A program made the translations under genes and the position numbers. This document shows, piece after piece, positions 45,901-57,479 of a stretch of 64,000 nt of DNA. A model generated the notes under the pieces. It made no database searches, had not been told where the DNA came from, and saw nothing but the letters and a program-made list of their open reading frames with translations. This DNA is from Ailurus styani. Its lineage: Eukaryota; Chordata; Mammalia; Carnivora; Ailuridae. Numbering within the stretch: position 1 is the stretch's first letter; each line of letters opens with the position of its first letter. Location: assembly GCA_002007465.1 (NCBI GenBank), contig LNAC01000279.1, positions 1,996,463 to 2,060,462 on the forward strand. The letters run 5' to 3'.

Positions 45901-48002
45901 CCCCGAGAGGCCTTGCCTCTCCCTGCTGACCCCGTCCCGCACTGCCCCCTGCCTTGCCCTGTGACCGCGGGGGGCTCCGCGTCACCACGTGCGGCCTCGG
46001 CAAGGGCCGGCTTGTCCTGGTTCCTCCCGGGCAGCAGGGGCCCGGGACAAGGAACCTGACAGCTGAGCCACTTGGGACAGAGCCTGGCCGGACGCTGCAC
46101 GGTCACCAGGCCCCGCCCACGGGCCGCAGGGACAGCTGATGGAGTCTGGGCCCAGTCGGCCATCGTGAGGGCCCCCGTCTGGATGGCCTGGAGCCGGGGG
46201 AGGGCCCAGGAGCAGGGCCAGCTCCCCGTCCCTCCCGACCCGTCCAGGCCGCAAGCTGGGTAGTGCCCCCCTTGGCGAGGGTGCGGCCTCCGAAGTCTGG
46301 ATGGGCGAGGCTGCTTCTGCCTGACCCCGGAGCCGAGCCGGTGACTCACGGCCGGGGCCTCCCGGGACGGCCGACGGGAGGTGGGAGGGGCGTCCGGCCA
46401 CGAATAGTTGCACACGTGCCGGCGTCCAGCCCCGACGGTATAGAGGGAGGGCAGGCCTCGGGTGGGTGCCCACACCCCGGAAGCAGGGGAGGGGGCTGGG
46501 CAGGGGTGCCGCGCGGGCCGTGGGAAGGCAGGCCGGGGTCCCCGCCACCCAGGAGGGGTCCCGATGTGGCCCTCTGGTCCTCGCTCCCCTAAGGCAATAT
46601 GAGACAGGGACTCCCGCTCCGGCCCTGGTGCCATCAGCAGGACAGACAGGCCTGCCCCTGGGGACAGACAGACACGCGCTCACTGCAGACCTCTGGGAGT
46701 CCGGGGAGCCCGTCTCAACACTAGGAGCCCCAGGCACCCCTGGGAGAGGCAAAGGGAAGCCAGAGACCTGAGGCTCTGGGAGGAGGGGCCTGAGTCTCCC
46801 TCCGGCCTGGGGAGGGGCAGCCCTTCCTCCCCAAAGGCCACGGTTCTGATCGCTGGTTGCAGGGGTGGTGGCGTGGCCTCCCGGGTGGTGGTCTTGGGCT
46901 CAACAGGTAGCCGTGCAGGGAAGCACCTGGTGGCCGCTGTGACCCCCACCACACCCTGACCTTGCCCAGACTCGGGGCTCCCCGTGGGATGAAGTCCTTG
47001 TCTGCCTGAGGCTCTGGGACACGCGAGGCCACGGGGCCCCGGGCGGAGTCCATGGTGGGAGGTCCTGTGGCATCACCCTGGGTGGGGTGGCGGCGGGGCC
47101 CCCCAGGCCCGCTGCATGGGACCTGGGGGCCCCGTGGCCAGTGACTCCAAGGGGGAGGGTCCCACGGGCCGGCAGGACTGTCGTAGGCAGGGCTCCCCGC
47201 AGCCTCGGCAGCTCCCTCAGACACCGCCTTTCTCTCCGGAGGTCCCTCCCACGTCCCTCACCTGTGGACACACGATCCAGGTCCAGGGAGCGGGAGGCCC
47301 CTCCACAGCAGCCCCCGGGGACCAGGCCTCCGCCCCGTGGCTCACCTGCCCTGGGGACCTGAGATTGGGGTTGGAAGGGGGGGGCGGGGTGCTGTGCTTG
47401 CAGGACCCCAGACCAGTCCCAGCCGCCACGGCGTGGGGTGGCCCGAATCCGTCATGGGGCTGTGTGCTTCTCCGTGAGGACACACAGGTGACGCAGGGGT
47501 CCGCCCCTACCGCGGGCTCTGCAGTCCACCTGCTATTCAGCTCTGGACGCTTGTCCTTGTGTGCCCCATCCTGTTCTCCAGGTGAGGACACCCAGGCCCA
47601 AGGGGTCTGCCCCAGGCCGGTGATGGCGACGTGGCCCCCTGCCCTGCCCCCAGGCTGTCCTGTCCGCCAGCACGCAGGCCCCATGCTGGCCGCTCTGACG
47701 CTAAAGCCTGCAGGGCTCACCTGTCGGCTTCCCTTGGGCTCAGCAAGACGCGGGTCTTCCCTCCAGCGCAGCCCCAGGGAGGGACGGCTGGGCCCCTCGC
47801 TCACTGTCCTGGCTGCAGTCAGAGCCTCGGGCTGGGAGCTGGCCCAGCCCCAACAGAGGAGGACAGGGAAGGAAGGCTTCCAGGGACACATGGGTCCCCA
47901 GCGGGGACATCGGCTCACAGACCAGCACCCCCACAGTGCCCCTGCGTGTGGACCCCACGGCTGGCCCTCGGCTGTTGTGATCCATTTTGGGGTGTGGACG
48001 AT
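42986..48002. other. 5 kb of GC-rich DNA without a recognised gene
   Basis: No repeat family, RNA gene or splice-supported exon was recognised. Open frames such as 45106-46059 plus and 45741-46634 minus overlap each other antisense, which marks them as compositional. A CpG-poor MIR-like phrase (gcctcagtttacccactaag) at about 44476-44495 may be a tiny old SINE fragment. Confidence 0.45.
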
Positions 48003-48225
48003 GTTGTGGGTTGACTTGTGTCCCCCAAAGAGATACATCCACATCCTAATCCCCACTGCTCTGAAAGGGACCGTATTTGGACACAGGGTTTCTGCGGATG
48101 TCCTCGGGCTGAGGACACAGACACAGAGGAAGCCATGTGAGGACAGAGGCAGAGACTGGCAAACCCCAAGAATGGCCATCAGCACCAGAAGCGGGGAGAG
48201 GGTCATCAGATGGTCCCTGGAGATC
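48003..48225 (+). mobile_element. MLT1-like LTR 5' fragment
   Basis: The order 'tgttgtgggttgacttgtgt', 'cccccaaagagatacatcca' and 'catcctaatccccactgctc', then 'gaccgtatttggacacaggg' (48069) and 'gaggaagccatgtgaggaca' (48125), matches the start of a MaLR LTR (TGT..TGAAT.GTGTCCCCCAAA.AGATATGTCCA). It is solitary and old. Confidence 0.6.
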
Positions 48226-48644
48226 CTCCAGCGGGGACACAGCCCTCCAACCCCTTGTTCCAGACCCCCAGGTCAGGGTCGACGTGTGCTGCTCTGGCTG
48301 GCGGCCCCGGGACCCTGGTAGGGGCGGGGAGATACCCGGAAGCAGCTGCCTCCGAATGGGGATCGCCCCCTTCCTGGCCAGGGGGTTCCTGGGGGGGCTG
48401 AGGAGGGCCCCGCTCGGGGTCCAGCTGCACACCAACCACCGGCCCGGCCTGCTGGTCCTGACCTCCTCCTCTCACCGTCCCTCCACCCCTCCTCCGCTCC
48501 ACGAGGCCCTCTCCACTTTCCTTCCCTCTGCCCCTGTGTCCTGTGTCCACCCCCCAGCTCGAGCTGTCCCCAGTGGCCCCCCGCCCAGCACCTGCCACCG
48601 CCCTCCCGTCCCTGCTTCCCAAACTCTTCCCCATCTGCTCCTGT
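48226..48644. other. No gene recognised
   Basis: C-rich unique sequence separates the LTR fragment from the L1 insertion. No supported features. Confidence 0.4.
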
Positions 48645-48659
48645 AGAAAACCGTCATCT

Positions 48660-49142
48660 CGGACGGAGAAAGAAGACGTGGGACACAGAGACGATGGAAC
48701 ACCACTCGGCCATCAGAAAGAATGAAATCCTGCCGTTTGCAACGCCGTGGATGGAACTGGAGGGTGTTATGCTCAGTGAAATAAGTCAGTCTGAGGAAGA
48801 CAAGTATCATATGATCTCACTCATAGGTGAAATTTAAGAAACAAGACAGAGGATCATAGGGGAAGGGAGGGGGAAATGAAACAAGACGAAATCAGAGAGG
48901 GAGACAAACCATAAGAGACCCTCAATCTCAGGCAATGAACTGAGGGCCCCTGGAGGGCAGGTGGGGGGAGGGGGTGACTGGGGGATGGGCAGGAAGCAGG
49001 GCACGGGATGGAAGGAGCCCTTTGGTGTTACAGGAGACTGAGGAATCACTGACCTCTACCTCTGAAACTAATTTAAAAAAACCCCACAAAAATAAAAAAA
49101 TAAAGATATCGAAACTAAAGAAAAAAAAAAAAGAAAGAGAAA
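48660..49142 (+). mobile_element. L1 3' end, 5'-truncated, with 15-bp target-site duplication
   Basis: It begins in the ORF2 C-terminal region (minor matches to SAIRKNEILPFATPWMELEG and EISQSEEDKYHMISLI) and continues into the carnivore L1 3' UTR ('aaaccataagagaccctcaa' near 48907). It ends in an A-rich tail with AAATAAAAAAATAAAG. Flanking copies at 48645-48659 (AGAAAACCGTCATCT) and 49143-49157 (AGAAAACCGTTATCT) differ at one base. The remaining ORF2 fragment is far too short to function. Confidence 0.93.
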
Positions 49143-49157
49143 AGAAAACCGTTATCT

Positions 49158-49666
49158 TTGCAGGGTTTCCTGGCTGCTCCTGGGCTCCTTGCACAGGCTC
49201 TGAGCTGCCCACCCCGCACGTGCAGCTTTGGGCCGAGTGGGATCCGTGTCTCCGCTCACCTGCGCCCCGTTTGAGCCTCAGGCGCAGGTGGCTCTGGTTG
49301 GACGGTGCGCCACGCCCGGTCACCTTACAGAGACACCGTCCCTTTCCCAGGCTCCCAGCTCATCCCCTCCCCCCTGCCCATCCCAGGGCTCCCTGCTCCC
49401 CCTGCCCCAGCGACAAGCCCTACCCCGACACGAGTGGACGAACCAGGGTGCGGGGTCCACGCCACGGGGAGGAAGGAGGGGGCCTGACCGTGGGGACGCC
49501 CTCCCCCTGCGAGCCGCCGCGGCGTGAAGGGGCCCGCGTGCACGGTCCCGGACCCCCCCGGGGGAGGCGTCTGTCCTTGAGATCCGGGCGGGGAATCCCG
49601 GGCTCAGCCAGATGCTGACCGCCTCCTGGCGACTCGCCGTGGACGGCAGAATCCGATTCCCACGTG
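49158..49666. other. No gene recognised
   Basis: GC-rich sequence with CCCCCCGGGG-type runs near 49551-49565. No supported exon. Confidence 0.4.
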
Positions 49667-49870
49667 GCTCCTGCGGCTGGGGTGACCAACCACCACGCGC
49701 TCGGTGGCTTCACACATGCTGATGTCTCCTCTTACTGTCCCCTGGGTCTGAGTTCCGCAGGGTCTCACGGGGCTCAAAGCAAGGTGTGGGTGGGCTGTGC
49801 CTCCGGAGGCTCCACTGGGGGGGAGATCTTCTCTCCAGTTTCTAGAACCATCTCTACCTCTTGGCTCGGG
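49667..49870 (-). mobile_element. MLT1-like LTR fragment, antisense
   Basis: 'ctcctgcggctggggtgacc' and 'aaccaccacgcgctcggtgg' mirror the GGCTGC.GTAACAAA.TACCACA.ACTGGGTGGCTT antisense start. 'ctcaaagcaaggtgtgggtg' (49774) and 'ggagatcttctctccagttt' (49821) mirror the following TCAAGGTGT.GGCAGG and GAGAATCTGTTCC phrases. It is strongly GC-drifted. Confidence 0.45.
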
Positions 49871-52800
49871 ACCCCCCCCCCCATTCACAGGCAGCCTCTC
49901 TCTGACCTTGACACTCCTGCCCCTTCCAGGTAAGGGACCCTGGCAGCCTGGGGCCGCCCGGAGGATCTAGGACACCTCCCCACCTTCGGGTCCGGGAGTT
50001 GGCATCCTGAAGACCCCTTTGCCGTGGAAGGTAACACATGCCCAGTTTCCAGAAGGAGGATGTGGACAGTCTGAGGCCACCCCTGTGCCCGCGCCGTCTC
50101 AGCTGACCCGCAGGCACGCACGAGCATCTGGCCTTGCCAAGGACACAGAGGCTCCTCCCTGCCCGTCCCCTCACCCCCTGCTCGCCTCGTCCACGGCTCC
50201 AGGCCCGCAGTGGCCCTAGGAGGGCAGCTGGGGCACAGGCTGCTCATTGTGATTCTGTGGTGGATCCCGCAGGGTCTGGCAGGCCTGCGGCTGGCCTCCT
50301 CCTGGCCTGGTAAACAGGCCTTTGTTCGGGAAGCCAGGTCCCCACCCGGCCCTGGGCTGGACGGGGTGGCTCCGCGTCTGGCTCCCCTGCCGGCCTGCCT
50401 GGCCACGTGCTCTCCCTTGGTCACCGTGACAAGGGTGCCCTGAGCCATCCCTGGCATCTGGGGGCAACAGTGCTCGGGTCTGGAGGCTCTGGGGTCAGCG
50501 CAGCCTCCTGGGGGGCATTCACTGTAAAGCATCCGTTGGCAGGAGGAGCGTGTCCCCAAATGCCACACGGGACCGGTGGCCAGCAGGTGCTGGGGCTTTC
50601 GGTGGTTGATGTCACTATTGTCACCGAGGGGAGAGAGAGGGAGGACGGGGGGGCCAGGGCCTTGTGGGGAGTAACACTGTGGTCCCATTGAGGCTCGGAT
50701 CTGGAAGGAATCGATCGGGGCCCAGTGGGCCGGGGAAGGGCCTGGAAACCAGAGGAAGGGAAGCAGAGCCCTGACCCCTGGGCCAGCCCCGCCCCCACCC
50801 CCGACGGCATGGGCTCCGCCGCATCACCAGCGTCCAGCCTGTCCTGAGGCCGCACCTCCCCCAGGAACCAGAGGCCCCACTCTGATAAGTCCGGTGTCCC
50901 CAGGGCTCGGGAACGAGGACACTTGGCGGAGGAGCCAGGCCCAGGGAAATGACAGAGTCCCGCACGTGGAAACGGCATGTTTCTCCTGCCGAGGTTCCAG
51001 ATGGGCTGGGCTGGATGGTCCCCCGGGGCGGCCATCCAGAGTCCAGGGGACAGGAGAGCAGGGGGCGGGGGGGGGGCAGAGGGGGGAGCCAGGCAGGAAG
51101 GGAAGCAGCCATGAGAGGCGTTAGCAGCTCTGACTCCACCCCCTCGACCAGGGCTGTTTGGAGAGGGCACGGAGGGGCCTGTCTTTCCCTGCCTGCCCCG
51201 GCCAGCACAGCCTCCCAGCCCCCGGGGGAGCCGGTACGCGTTCTCGGGGCCCCTTCGGACCTCCCCTCCTGCCGTTGCACCCGGGCCTGATTCCAACAGG
51301 CTCCCTCCCACCTGCTCCCCACCCCTGCTCCTGGGGCTGGGCTGTGTCCGGTGCAGCCCTTGCTGTCTCGTAGGCCCCCGGGGCTCGTCGGGGGCAGGCT
51401 GCGTCCCTGACCTCGGCCCAGATGCCCCAGGCACAGGGGCTGCCAACCACCTTCGTGGCGGTTTAGTTCGGGTGCCGCTGGGCTCTCCGGGACGTGTGTG
51501 CTGTGCCTGGCACGCCACGAGGCTGGCATGTCTCACAATAGGACAGGAAACAGATGGCCCACTTACGGAGGGGCGAAGAGATTTGTTAATGAAAAGAGCA
51601 TTTTCAGAGCTGTTGGCAGCCTCGGGGGAACCGGGGAGTGGCCGAGGCATCAAGGGACCTGCGGAAGAGGAAGCTGTGACCACCCCCCCCAGGCTGAAGG
51701 AAGGCGGGAAGGACCGTGGTGCCCGGAGCCGGAGCTGGGGCCAGCGTCTTGGGAAGGGCCCCCTGGTGGGCTCTGTGCTCCTGCAGGCTGCTGAGGACGG
51801 ACCAGCGTCCCTCCCGTCTGCTCCCCTTCCTGCAATGACCTGCCTCTCCCTCTGATCGGCGGAAGCCCCAGCGGGAGGCCAGAGGGCGAGGGAGTCAGGT
51901 GGCCGAAGTCACCTATCTGGTGGGCAGCTGCCCGGGCACAGCGCAGGCAGGGCGGAGGGGGTGGGAAAATTTGGGGTGAGAACGTTTACGGAACCAACAA
52001 CTGTCTGGTCCTTGCCCCCAGATAGTAGCAATTAGACAGTGGTCCTGAGGCTGGCGGTGACGGTGGCCGTGATAATGCAGAGCCCCCTGCCCAGAGCGAC
52101 CCGAGCGTCTGCGGGCTCCCTGCCCTCTGCTGTCGGCTCAGCTCTGATTTTCCCTGTGACGCTCCTGCCGCCGTCAGACTGGCTGCTGCACAGACGGAGG
52201 CTGCTGACCACAGAGATCGGTGCTGGCCAGGACAGTCCTGCTAGCTCGGAAGCCGCCACCCCGCCGTGTTCCCGCGGACCACGCCGCATCCCTGGGCCCC
52301 CCTGAACCACTGAGCACAGGTCACACTCCCGCGGAGGCTCCAGGGCCTGCCCCTCCCCCTCTTATGTGGGTGACTTATTTCCCGGGGTCCCAACATGCTG
52401 TTCAGGGGAAGTGGCCTCCCCAGCGGGTCTCTCCTGCCCCCCAGGCCCCCCACCCAGACATGTGCTTCCTCTTCCTGCCCTCCAGGCCCCTGGGTCTCCC
52501 TCTCCACTCTGGTCCCGGTCAGTGAGTCCCTTCTCTGCCCGCTGCAGGGCCGTGGGGCTGGGAGCCCGGGGCGGGGGACAGCGGGGGGCACGGGCCGGCA
52601 CCCCGCCGCGTGTCCGTGCCCAGCCCTGCTGCAGCCTGCACTCTGCTCCCTCCCTTCCGAGGACCTGGGTTGGTGCATTCCAAGTCCACACGGCAGAGCC
52701 CTTGCTGACCTTGGATTCTTTCTGCATGACTTCACTCGGTCACTTTTTAAACCAGTACAAACACGCACACACAGATACACGCAGACACGCATGCACGCCT

Positions 52801-53259
52801 GCAACACTCGCAAATACAGAAGACATGTGTAACGTGCCCGTAGGCGCATTCCCCGCATGCCCTACGACACGCTCACATGCACACGCTCCGCCCCTGAGCG
52901 CGGTGCAGCCCCCGTGGAGGCTGGTGGGAGAGCCGGGCGCCTCACTTGTCATTTCTTGCTGCATTACAAGACGTTGACCCCCCTGCCCCACGCGCCCATC
53001 GGGGCCCGGCCCAGGCTGCACACAGCGTCGGGGCGCGCACCTCCCTGCAGCTGGGGGCCGGTCCTGCAGGGGCTGCGGGGCTGGTGCCCAGTAAACATCG
53101 CGTCATTGCAGCGCAGGTCTCTGAACTAATTTTTCTCTAGAGCAAACCGTGGCCGAGACCCCCGATGCCTCCCTGCCCCCTCCAGGCTCAGGAGACGGCT
53201 TCGCCAGCATCCGGGAGGCTGAGCCACGGCCCTCCCTGCCTTCCACCCCCACGGCATCC
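49871..53259. other. GC-rich DNA without a recognised gene
   Basis: This stretch contains the longest open frame of the window (50421-51683 minus, 420 codons) but no domain, signal or splice support. A minus frame in another phase (50621-51529) is also open, which shows the openness is compositional. A short CA-rich patch lies at 52757-52803. Confidence 0.45.
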
Positions 53260-53540
53260 CCCGCGGATGTGCCGCAGACGGCATCCGAGTTCGCCCCGTT
53301 CCCGGGAAACCCCACTGGCTCCATCCTCGGAACACACCCCGGATCTGCCCACAGCTCCCCTGCACCACGCAACAGCCTCCCACCGGCTTCCCTGCCACCT
53401 CGCCACCATCTGCGCTCCGCGCGGCCGCTAAGGAGGGCCTGGCCACACTCGCGGGCCAGGCGGGCCCTCCGCTCAGGGCCCTGCGCTGCCTCGCCTGACC
53501 GGCGCCCGCGAAAGGGGGACCACCTGCTCTCGGCCGTCCC
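53260..53540. promoter_or_regulatory. CpG-dense segment with a NotI site
   Basis: CpG is dense, especially 53401-53540 (about 17 in 140 bp by eye), and GCGGCCGC lies at 53421-53428. It resembles a CpG island, but no transcription start or first exon can be shown. Frames on both strands are open here. Confidence 0.35.
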
Positions 53541-53694
53541 CCTTCCTCCTGCCCAGCTTTCCATGAGGCCCTTAGCACCTCTTGATCGACTCCTTTAATC
53601 CTTTATCCTCTTTTTGCTTTTTTTCCCTGTCTTCCCACACTCGGGCACTGATTCCGCAAAGGCATGGGTTTGTCTGCTTCGCGCACTGACATAC

Positions 53695-53718
53695 GAGGAG
53701 GAGGAGGAGGAGGAGGAA
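53695..53718. repeat. (GAG)8 trinucleotide repeat
   Basis: An uninterrupted GAG/GGA run of about 24 bp is followed by a decayed AGGAAGC. Confidence 0.95.
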
Positions 53719-53725
53719 GCCACGT

Positions 53726-53785
53726 CTGGCCCAGGCCTGGCCCATGGGAGGTGCTTAGTAAATATTTGCTAAGTGAATGAATGCA
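53726..53785 (+). mobile_element. L2/MIR-type 3'-end fragment
   Basis: 'ggcctggcccatgggaggtg' then 'cttagtaaatatttgctaag' and 'tgaatgaatg' follow the shared L2/MIR tail (GCCTGGCACATAGTAGGTGCTCAATAAATATTTGTTGAATGAATGA). It is a very short ancient remnant, and I cannot separate L2 from MIR. Confidence 0.55.
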
Positions 53786-54789
53786 CGGAATGCATTTCTA
53801 TTCCCAGCCCCAGCCAGGCCCCTGGAAACCCAGAAACACAGCGGATCTGCAAAGAAGGAAGCCCTCCCTTTCAGGGTTTGGGAAGGGCTTCTGTTTGAAG
53901 TGCTGGCGAAGGCACCGTTTTGTTCCTACTTCCAATCTCTCCCTCCCGCACGCCTCCCGCCTGGGGGTTTCACAAGCAGCTGATCCAAGATGGGGCTGGG
54001 TTAGGGGAAGGGGGCTTTGGCGTGGGGGCGGAGTGCTGAGGCCCCAGGCTGTCCCTGCAGCTGTCCTCTTTGCAAATACCTGGAATCCTGGAACCGTTTC
54101 CACCCGGCCAAGCCTGGGCCAGCTGAGCGCTGACCCCCTTTAAGCTGGGCGCTGGGGGTGGCGAGGGGGGGGCGCCTGCCGCAGCCTCCTGTGTCCGTCC
54201 TCGTCCCGGAGGCCAACCTCGTGGGCGTGGCGGGCCCGACAGTGCCCCCTCGCAGCCCGACCTGGGGAGACGCCCCCCTCGCTGTCACACGCCAATCGCT
54301 CAGGCCCCTCCACGAGTCACAAGGCAGATTTTCCATTAGCGTCAAACGCCTGTGGATCCTGACCAGCAGCTGATGTGAGTGGAAGGGGCAGCACTTTGGA
54401 TAACCTGCCTACGGGGCCGGGGGCAGGGGTCCTCCAGGCCAGGCCCCCGAAGGGCGCTGCACCCCAGCGTCGGGGGCGGGGACGGCGCTTTGAGGGCAGA
54501 CCCCAGGCACACCCCCTGCCTCCGGCCCTCCGACCCCCGCACAGACGCGGACCTCCCGTGAGGGCGAGCGCCGCAACCTGGGGTACGAGGCAGGAGGAGT
54601 CTGTCATCTGCCGGGTTGCAGGCGCCCCCGGATGCCTGGACACCCCGAACATTTGTGGACACTTCCTGTGCTCCTAGCACTGCGAACTCTGCGGGACCCC
54701 GGGCACCGGAGGATAGGAGGCTCCTGGATGAGGTGTGAGGCCCCGAAAGGCAACATCACCGGGGGTGACATCAGCAACCATTCCCAGGC
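53786..54789. other. No gene recognised
   Basis: GC-rich sequence with no supported exon, repeat or RNA gene. Confidence 0.4.
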
Positions 54790-55340
54790 TGTCAGGGGCT
54801 GGTGGCGATCATCAGCCTGGACACAATGTCCTCTTCGTCTAGTGACAGATCCCACTTTGCCTTCCTGCCATGAAACCTCCTCACCCGTCCTGACCTCACA
54901 ACGGCTTCCGTGGTTGCTGGGACGCCCTCACGGTCCCCAGCGTGGTCACAGGAGCTGGCGGGGGCCCCACGACCCGAGGCCAGCCAACAAGAGAGCGGCG
55001 CTCCCCCATCCACAGAAACCAGCTCGGTGTCGGCCATGTGACTCGAGTCTACACAATCCGAACCCTGCCCGGGATTTTTCTAGAATGACCCGGCTCCTCC
55101 AAGCTGGGAGTTCTGAGAAATCCCAGGCCTCCTTTGCCTGGGAGCACAGCCAACATCAGTGAAACCAAGCTTAGAGTCTGCGTTAAGATGGTGCCCAGGG
55201 CTCTCTTGCCAGCACCTAGATGCAGCTGTGCCTGAAGGTAGCCGCCTCCTACACTTTCCATTTAAGTCAACCAGCAAACTCTTCTTTTCTGAAACGAGCT
55301 TGGCTTGGGGTCCTGCCAGTTGCAACTGGAAGGAATCCTC
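54790..55340 (+). repeat. Probable ancient dispersed repeat, family not named
   Basis: 'ggccatgtgactcgagtcta', 'cacaatccgaaccctgcccg' and 'ggatttttctagaatgaccc' (55032-55091), then 'cagctgtgcctgaaggtagc' (55222) and 'cttggcttggggtcctgcca' with 'gttgcaactggaaggaatcc' (55300-55339), recall a common mammalian repeat. It ends ...CTTGAGTTGGGTTTCTGTCACTTGCAACCAAGAGAGTCCTGAC. Its family is not certain to me, and the left boundary is loose. Confidence 0.4.
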
Positions 55341-56039
55341 GGTGCCACTGAGCGATGTTAATTCTCAACATATTGAAATGGGGCTCTGTAGACGGGGAGC
55401 CATGGGGAGCAAACCAGTGAGAGGGTACCGGCTCTGAAAAGTGGGAGAGGGGATCTCAGTTTTGGGCAGATACATGTGCAGACCCCCCTCACCCCCGCAC
55501 TGTTTCTGAAACTGCCCATCGATGCTGGTCCGCTGTTTCCTGAAGAACCTTTGCAAGCCACTCGAAGGGGCCCTGATCAAAGAATTAATTCCTGGAATAT
55601 TTGCAAACCATGAGTGGCTCCTCCCAAGAATTCCCACGAACATGGTGACAACCTGGGCAGGTCTGTGAGCCCCTCCAGTGGGGGGGGCTCACCTTCCAGA
55701 CGCGTACCCCCACCTCTCTCCCTTCCCGACCCCCACCCGCGCCCCGGGGCAGCTGGGGCAGGAGATGGCCGTGCCCGGGGGAGCCCAGAACAGGAAGCCG
55801 TTTCTGTGGTGTCCCGTGAGCCCCCTCGGCAGCCTGCCTCCCCCAGGCCCTCCCAGGAGCCGTGGCGCAGGAGGCAGTGTCCGACGCACGGGAGAAGAGG
55901 CTTGGTCTCTCCAGCTGCTCCATCGACAGGGATCAGATGGGCCGGGCAGGCGACAGACACCGGCTCTGTCAGTCCTAATCCCGTGAGTCTCTGCGGACAG
56001 ATGGCCCCTCGCGGCTGGGTGACAGCGCCCGCCCTCGGC
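55341..56039. other. No gene recognised
   Basis: A less GC-rich block at 55480-55640 has open frames on the minus strand, but with no supported splice sites. A run of seven G lies at 55681-55687. Confidence 0.4.
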
Positions 56040-56350
56040 CAGGGGCTGGCTGGCCAAGGTGTGGGGGGCAGCCCGGGCTAGGGCCGGGCAGCGAGCGACC
56101 GTCCGGTGGCAGAGGTGGTGCCGTCCCTCGATGAGCCGAAGGTGGGGTGTCCGAGGTGGCCTCGGGCGGACGCAGAGGGACGCACAGACGGAGAGGGCGC
56201 AGGTGCACTGGTGGCGAAAGCCATGGGAAGCAGTGGAGACAAGGCGAGTCCGGCTTCGAACTGCCGGCCCTGGGGCCACCGGGCGCCCCGGACGGAACGT
56301 CCCACCACCCCCGCGGAGGGGCCCGAGGCCAGGACGGTCCCGGTGTGCAG
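56040..56350. promoter_or_regulatory. CpG-dense segment
   Basis: About 30 CpG sites in 300 bp by eye (for example CGAGCGACCGTCCGG at 56091-56105). It could be a CpG island, or simply part of the general CpG enrichment of the window. No transcript evidence can be seen. Confidence 0.3.
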
Positions 56351-56829
56351 GCGGCCCCCACCAGCTCCGTTCGCCCAGCTGCTTCTGCAAGGTTCCTGGA
56401 AATGTAATTTTGCCTGGAAGATGCATGTGTGATTGAGAATCTCTTACTGTCTGTTTACAGCCACTGTTCTCGCTGGAGTGATTACAAGTGTCAAGGGAGC
56501 TGATTGTCCCCGGGGTGGTCTCCGTGGGCGCAGGCCCTGGGCGCCTGCTTCTGCCACCCGCATGCCACTCAGCCGGGAGCAGTCCTCTGGGACCCGAGCA
56601 GAAAGTGACCTCAGACAGGAGCCCGTCTCTGTCCCGGGCCTTGGCTGCTGGCACTCAGGGCCACGTTCCGGGGGCTTAACCCACACACCTCCCTCTCTCC
56701 AGAACCTGAGCCCCGGCGTCGGCACGGCTGTGCTCCCCGGAAGGCTTCAGGGCGGGTCGTGCCTGCCTGTCCCGGCCACGGCCGGTTCCCCGGACTCCTC
56801 CGTGCTCCGTGGCTTGTGTCCCATCGCCC

Positions 56830-57045
56830 CAGGCTCTGTCACATGGCCTTCTCCTTGTGCGCCTGCGTGAGGAAGAGGTTCTCACGAAGGCACCAGCCAT
56901 CGGGGCCAGGGCGCACCCAAATCCCTTATGATCTCATCTTAACTTGGTTACATTTGCAAAGACCCTGTTTCCAAATAAAGTCACGATGTGACGTTCCAGG
57001 CACACACGAACTTTGGGGGAACCCTAGTCCACCCCGTCCACCGTT
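56830..57045 (-). mobile_element. MLT1-like LTR fragment, antisense
   Basis: 'cacatggccttctccttgtg' (56839), 'cttatgatctcatcttaact' (56924), 'tggttacatttgcaaagacc' (56944), 'ctgtttccaaataaagtcac' (56964) and 'cacgaactttgggggaaccc' (57005) match, in order, the reverse complement of a MaLR LTR whose sense end is near 57045. Confidence 0.7.
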
Positions 57046-57479
57046 CCACGATCCCACACGATGGATGAGGAAACTGATTGAGAGGGGGAGGGTTCCGGGC
57101 TGGCTGGGACGCAGCTGGGACCTCAGCCCGGACCCCTCCCCGCCCCGCCCCTCCAGCGCCCAGCTGCCCCAGAAGCTCCGGGGCCCCCGTGCTCACCACA
57201 GTGCACAGAACTCTCCGGCCAGGGCGCCCCCCCCCGGGGCCCATCCTCTCTCTCTCTCCAGTTTCCAGATGCACCGTGAAGGGGATAAAGTGGGATGTAG
57301 TGTGTGGTGTGTGCTGGCTTCTGTCTAATAAAAGGTAAAAATATGAACATTTCGTGTTTATTTGTATTTGCGAAAAATCAGAGCCCTGGAATGATAAATC
57401 AAAAACTAATAAAAATGGTGATTTTGACAAGAGTCAGGGAGGGCAGTGAGATTTCACTATTTCCACTTTGCTATAGTGT
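57046..57479. other. No gene recognised
   Basis: GC-rich sequence to about 57270, then AT-rich with TTCTGTCTAATAAAAGGTAA near 57320. That AATAAA has no supporting upstream exon, and I cannot assign the block. Confidence 0.4.

Noticed and set aside
47116..48321. 401-codon plus-strand open frame
   Set aside because: It overlaps a 329-codon antisense frame and runs into an MLT1-like LTR fragment, so it is compositional.
50421..51683. 420-codon minus-strand open frame, the longest in the window
   Set aside because: Product is Pro/Gly/Ser/Arg-rich without domains, another minus frame is open over the same span, and splice or start context is lacking. GC-rich, stop-poor DNA explains it.
55365..55643. 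Minus-strand 92-codon frame of balanced composition
   Set aside because: No splice sites, no recognisable family and no neighbouring exon. Balanced composition follows from the local AT content.
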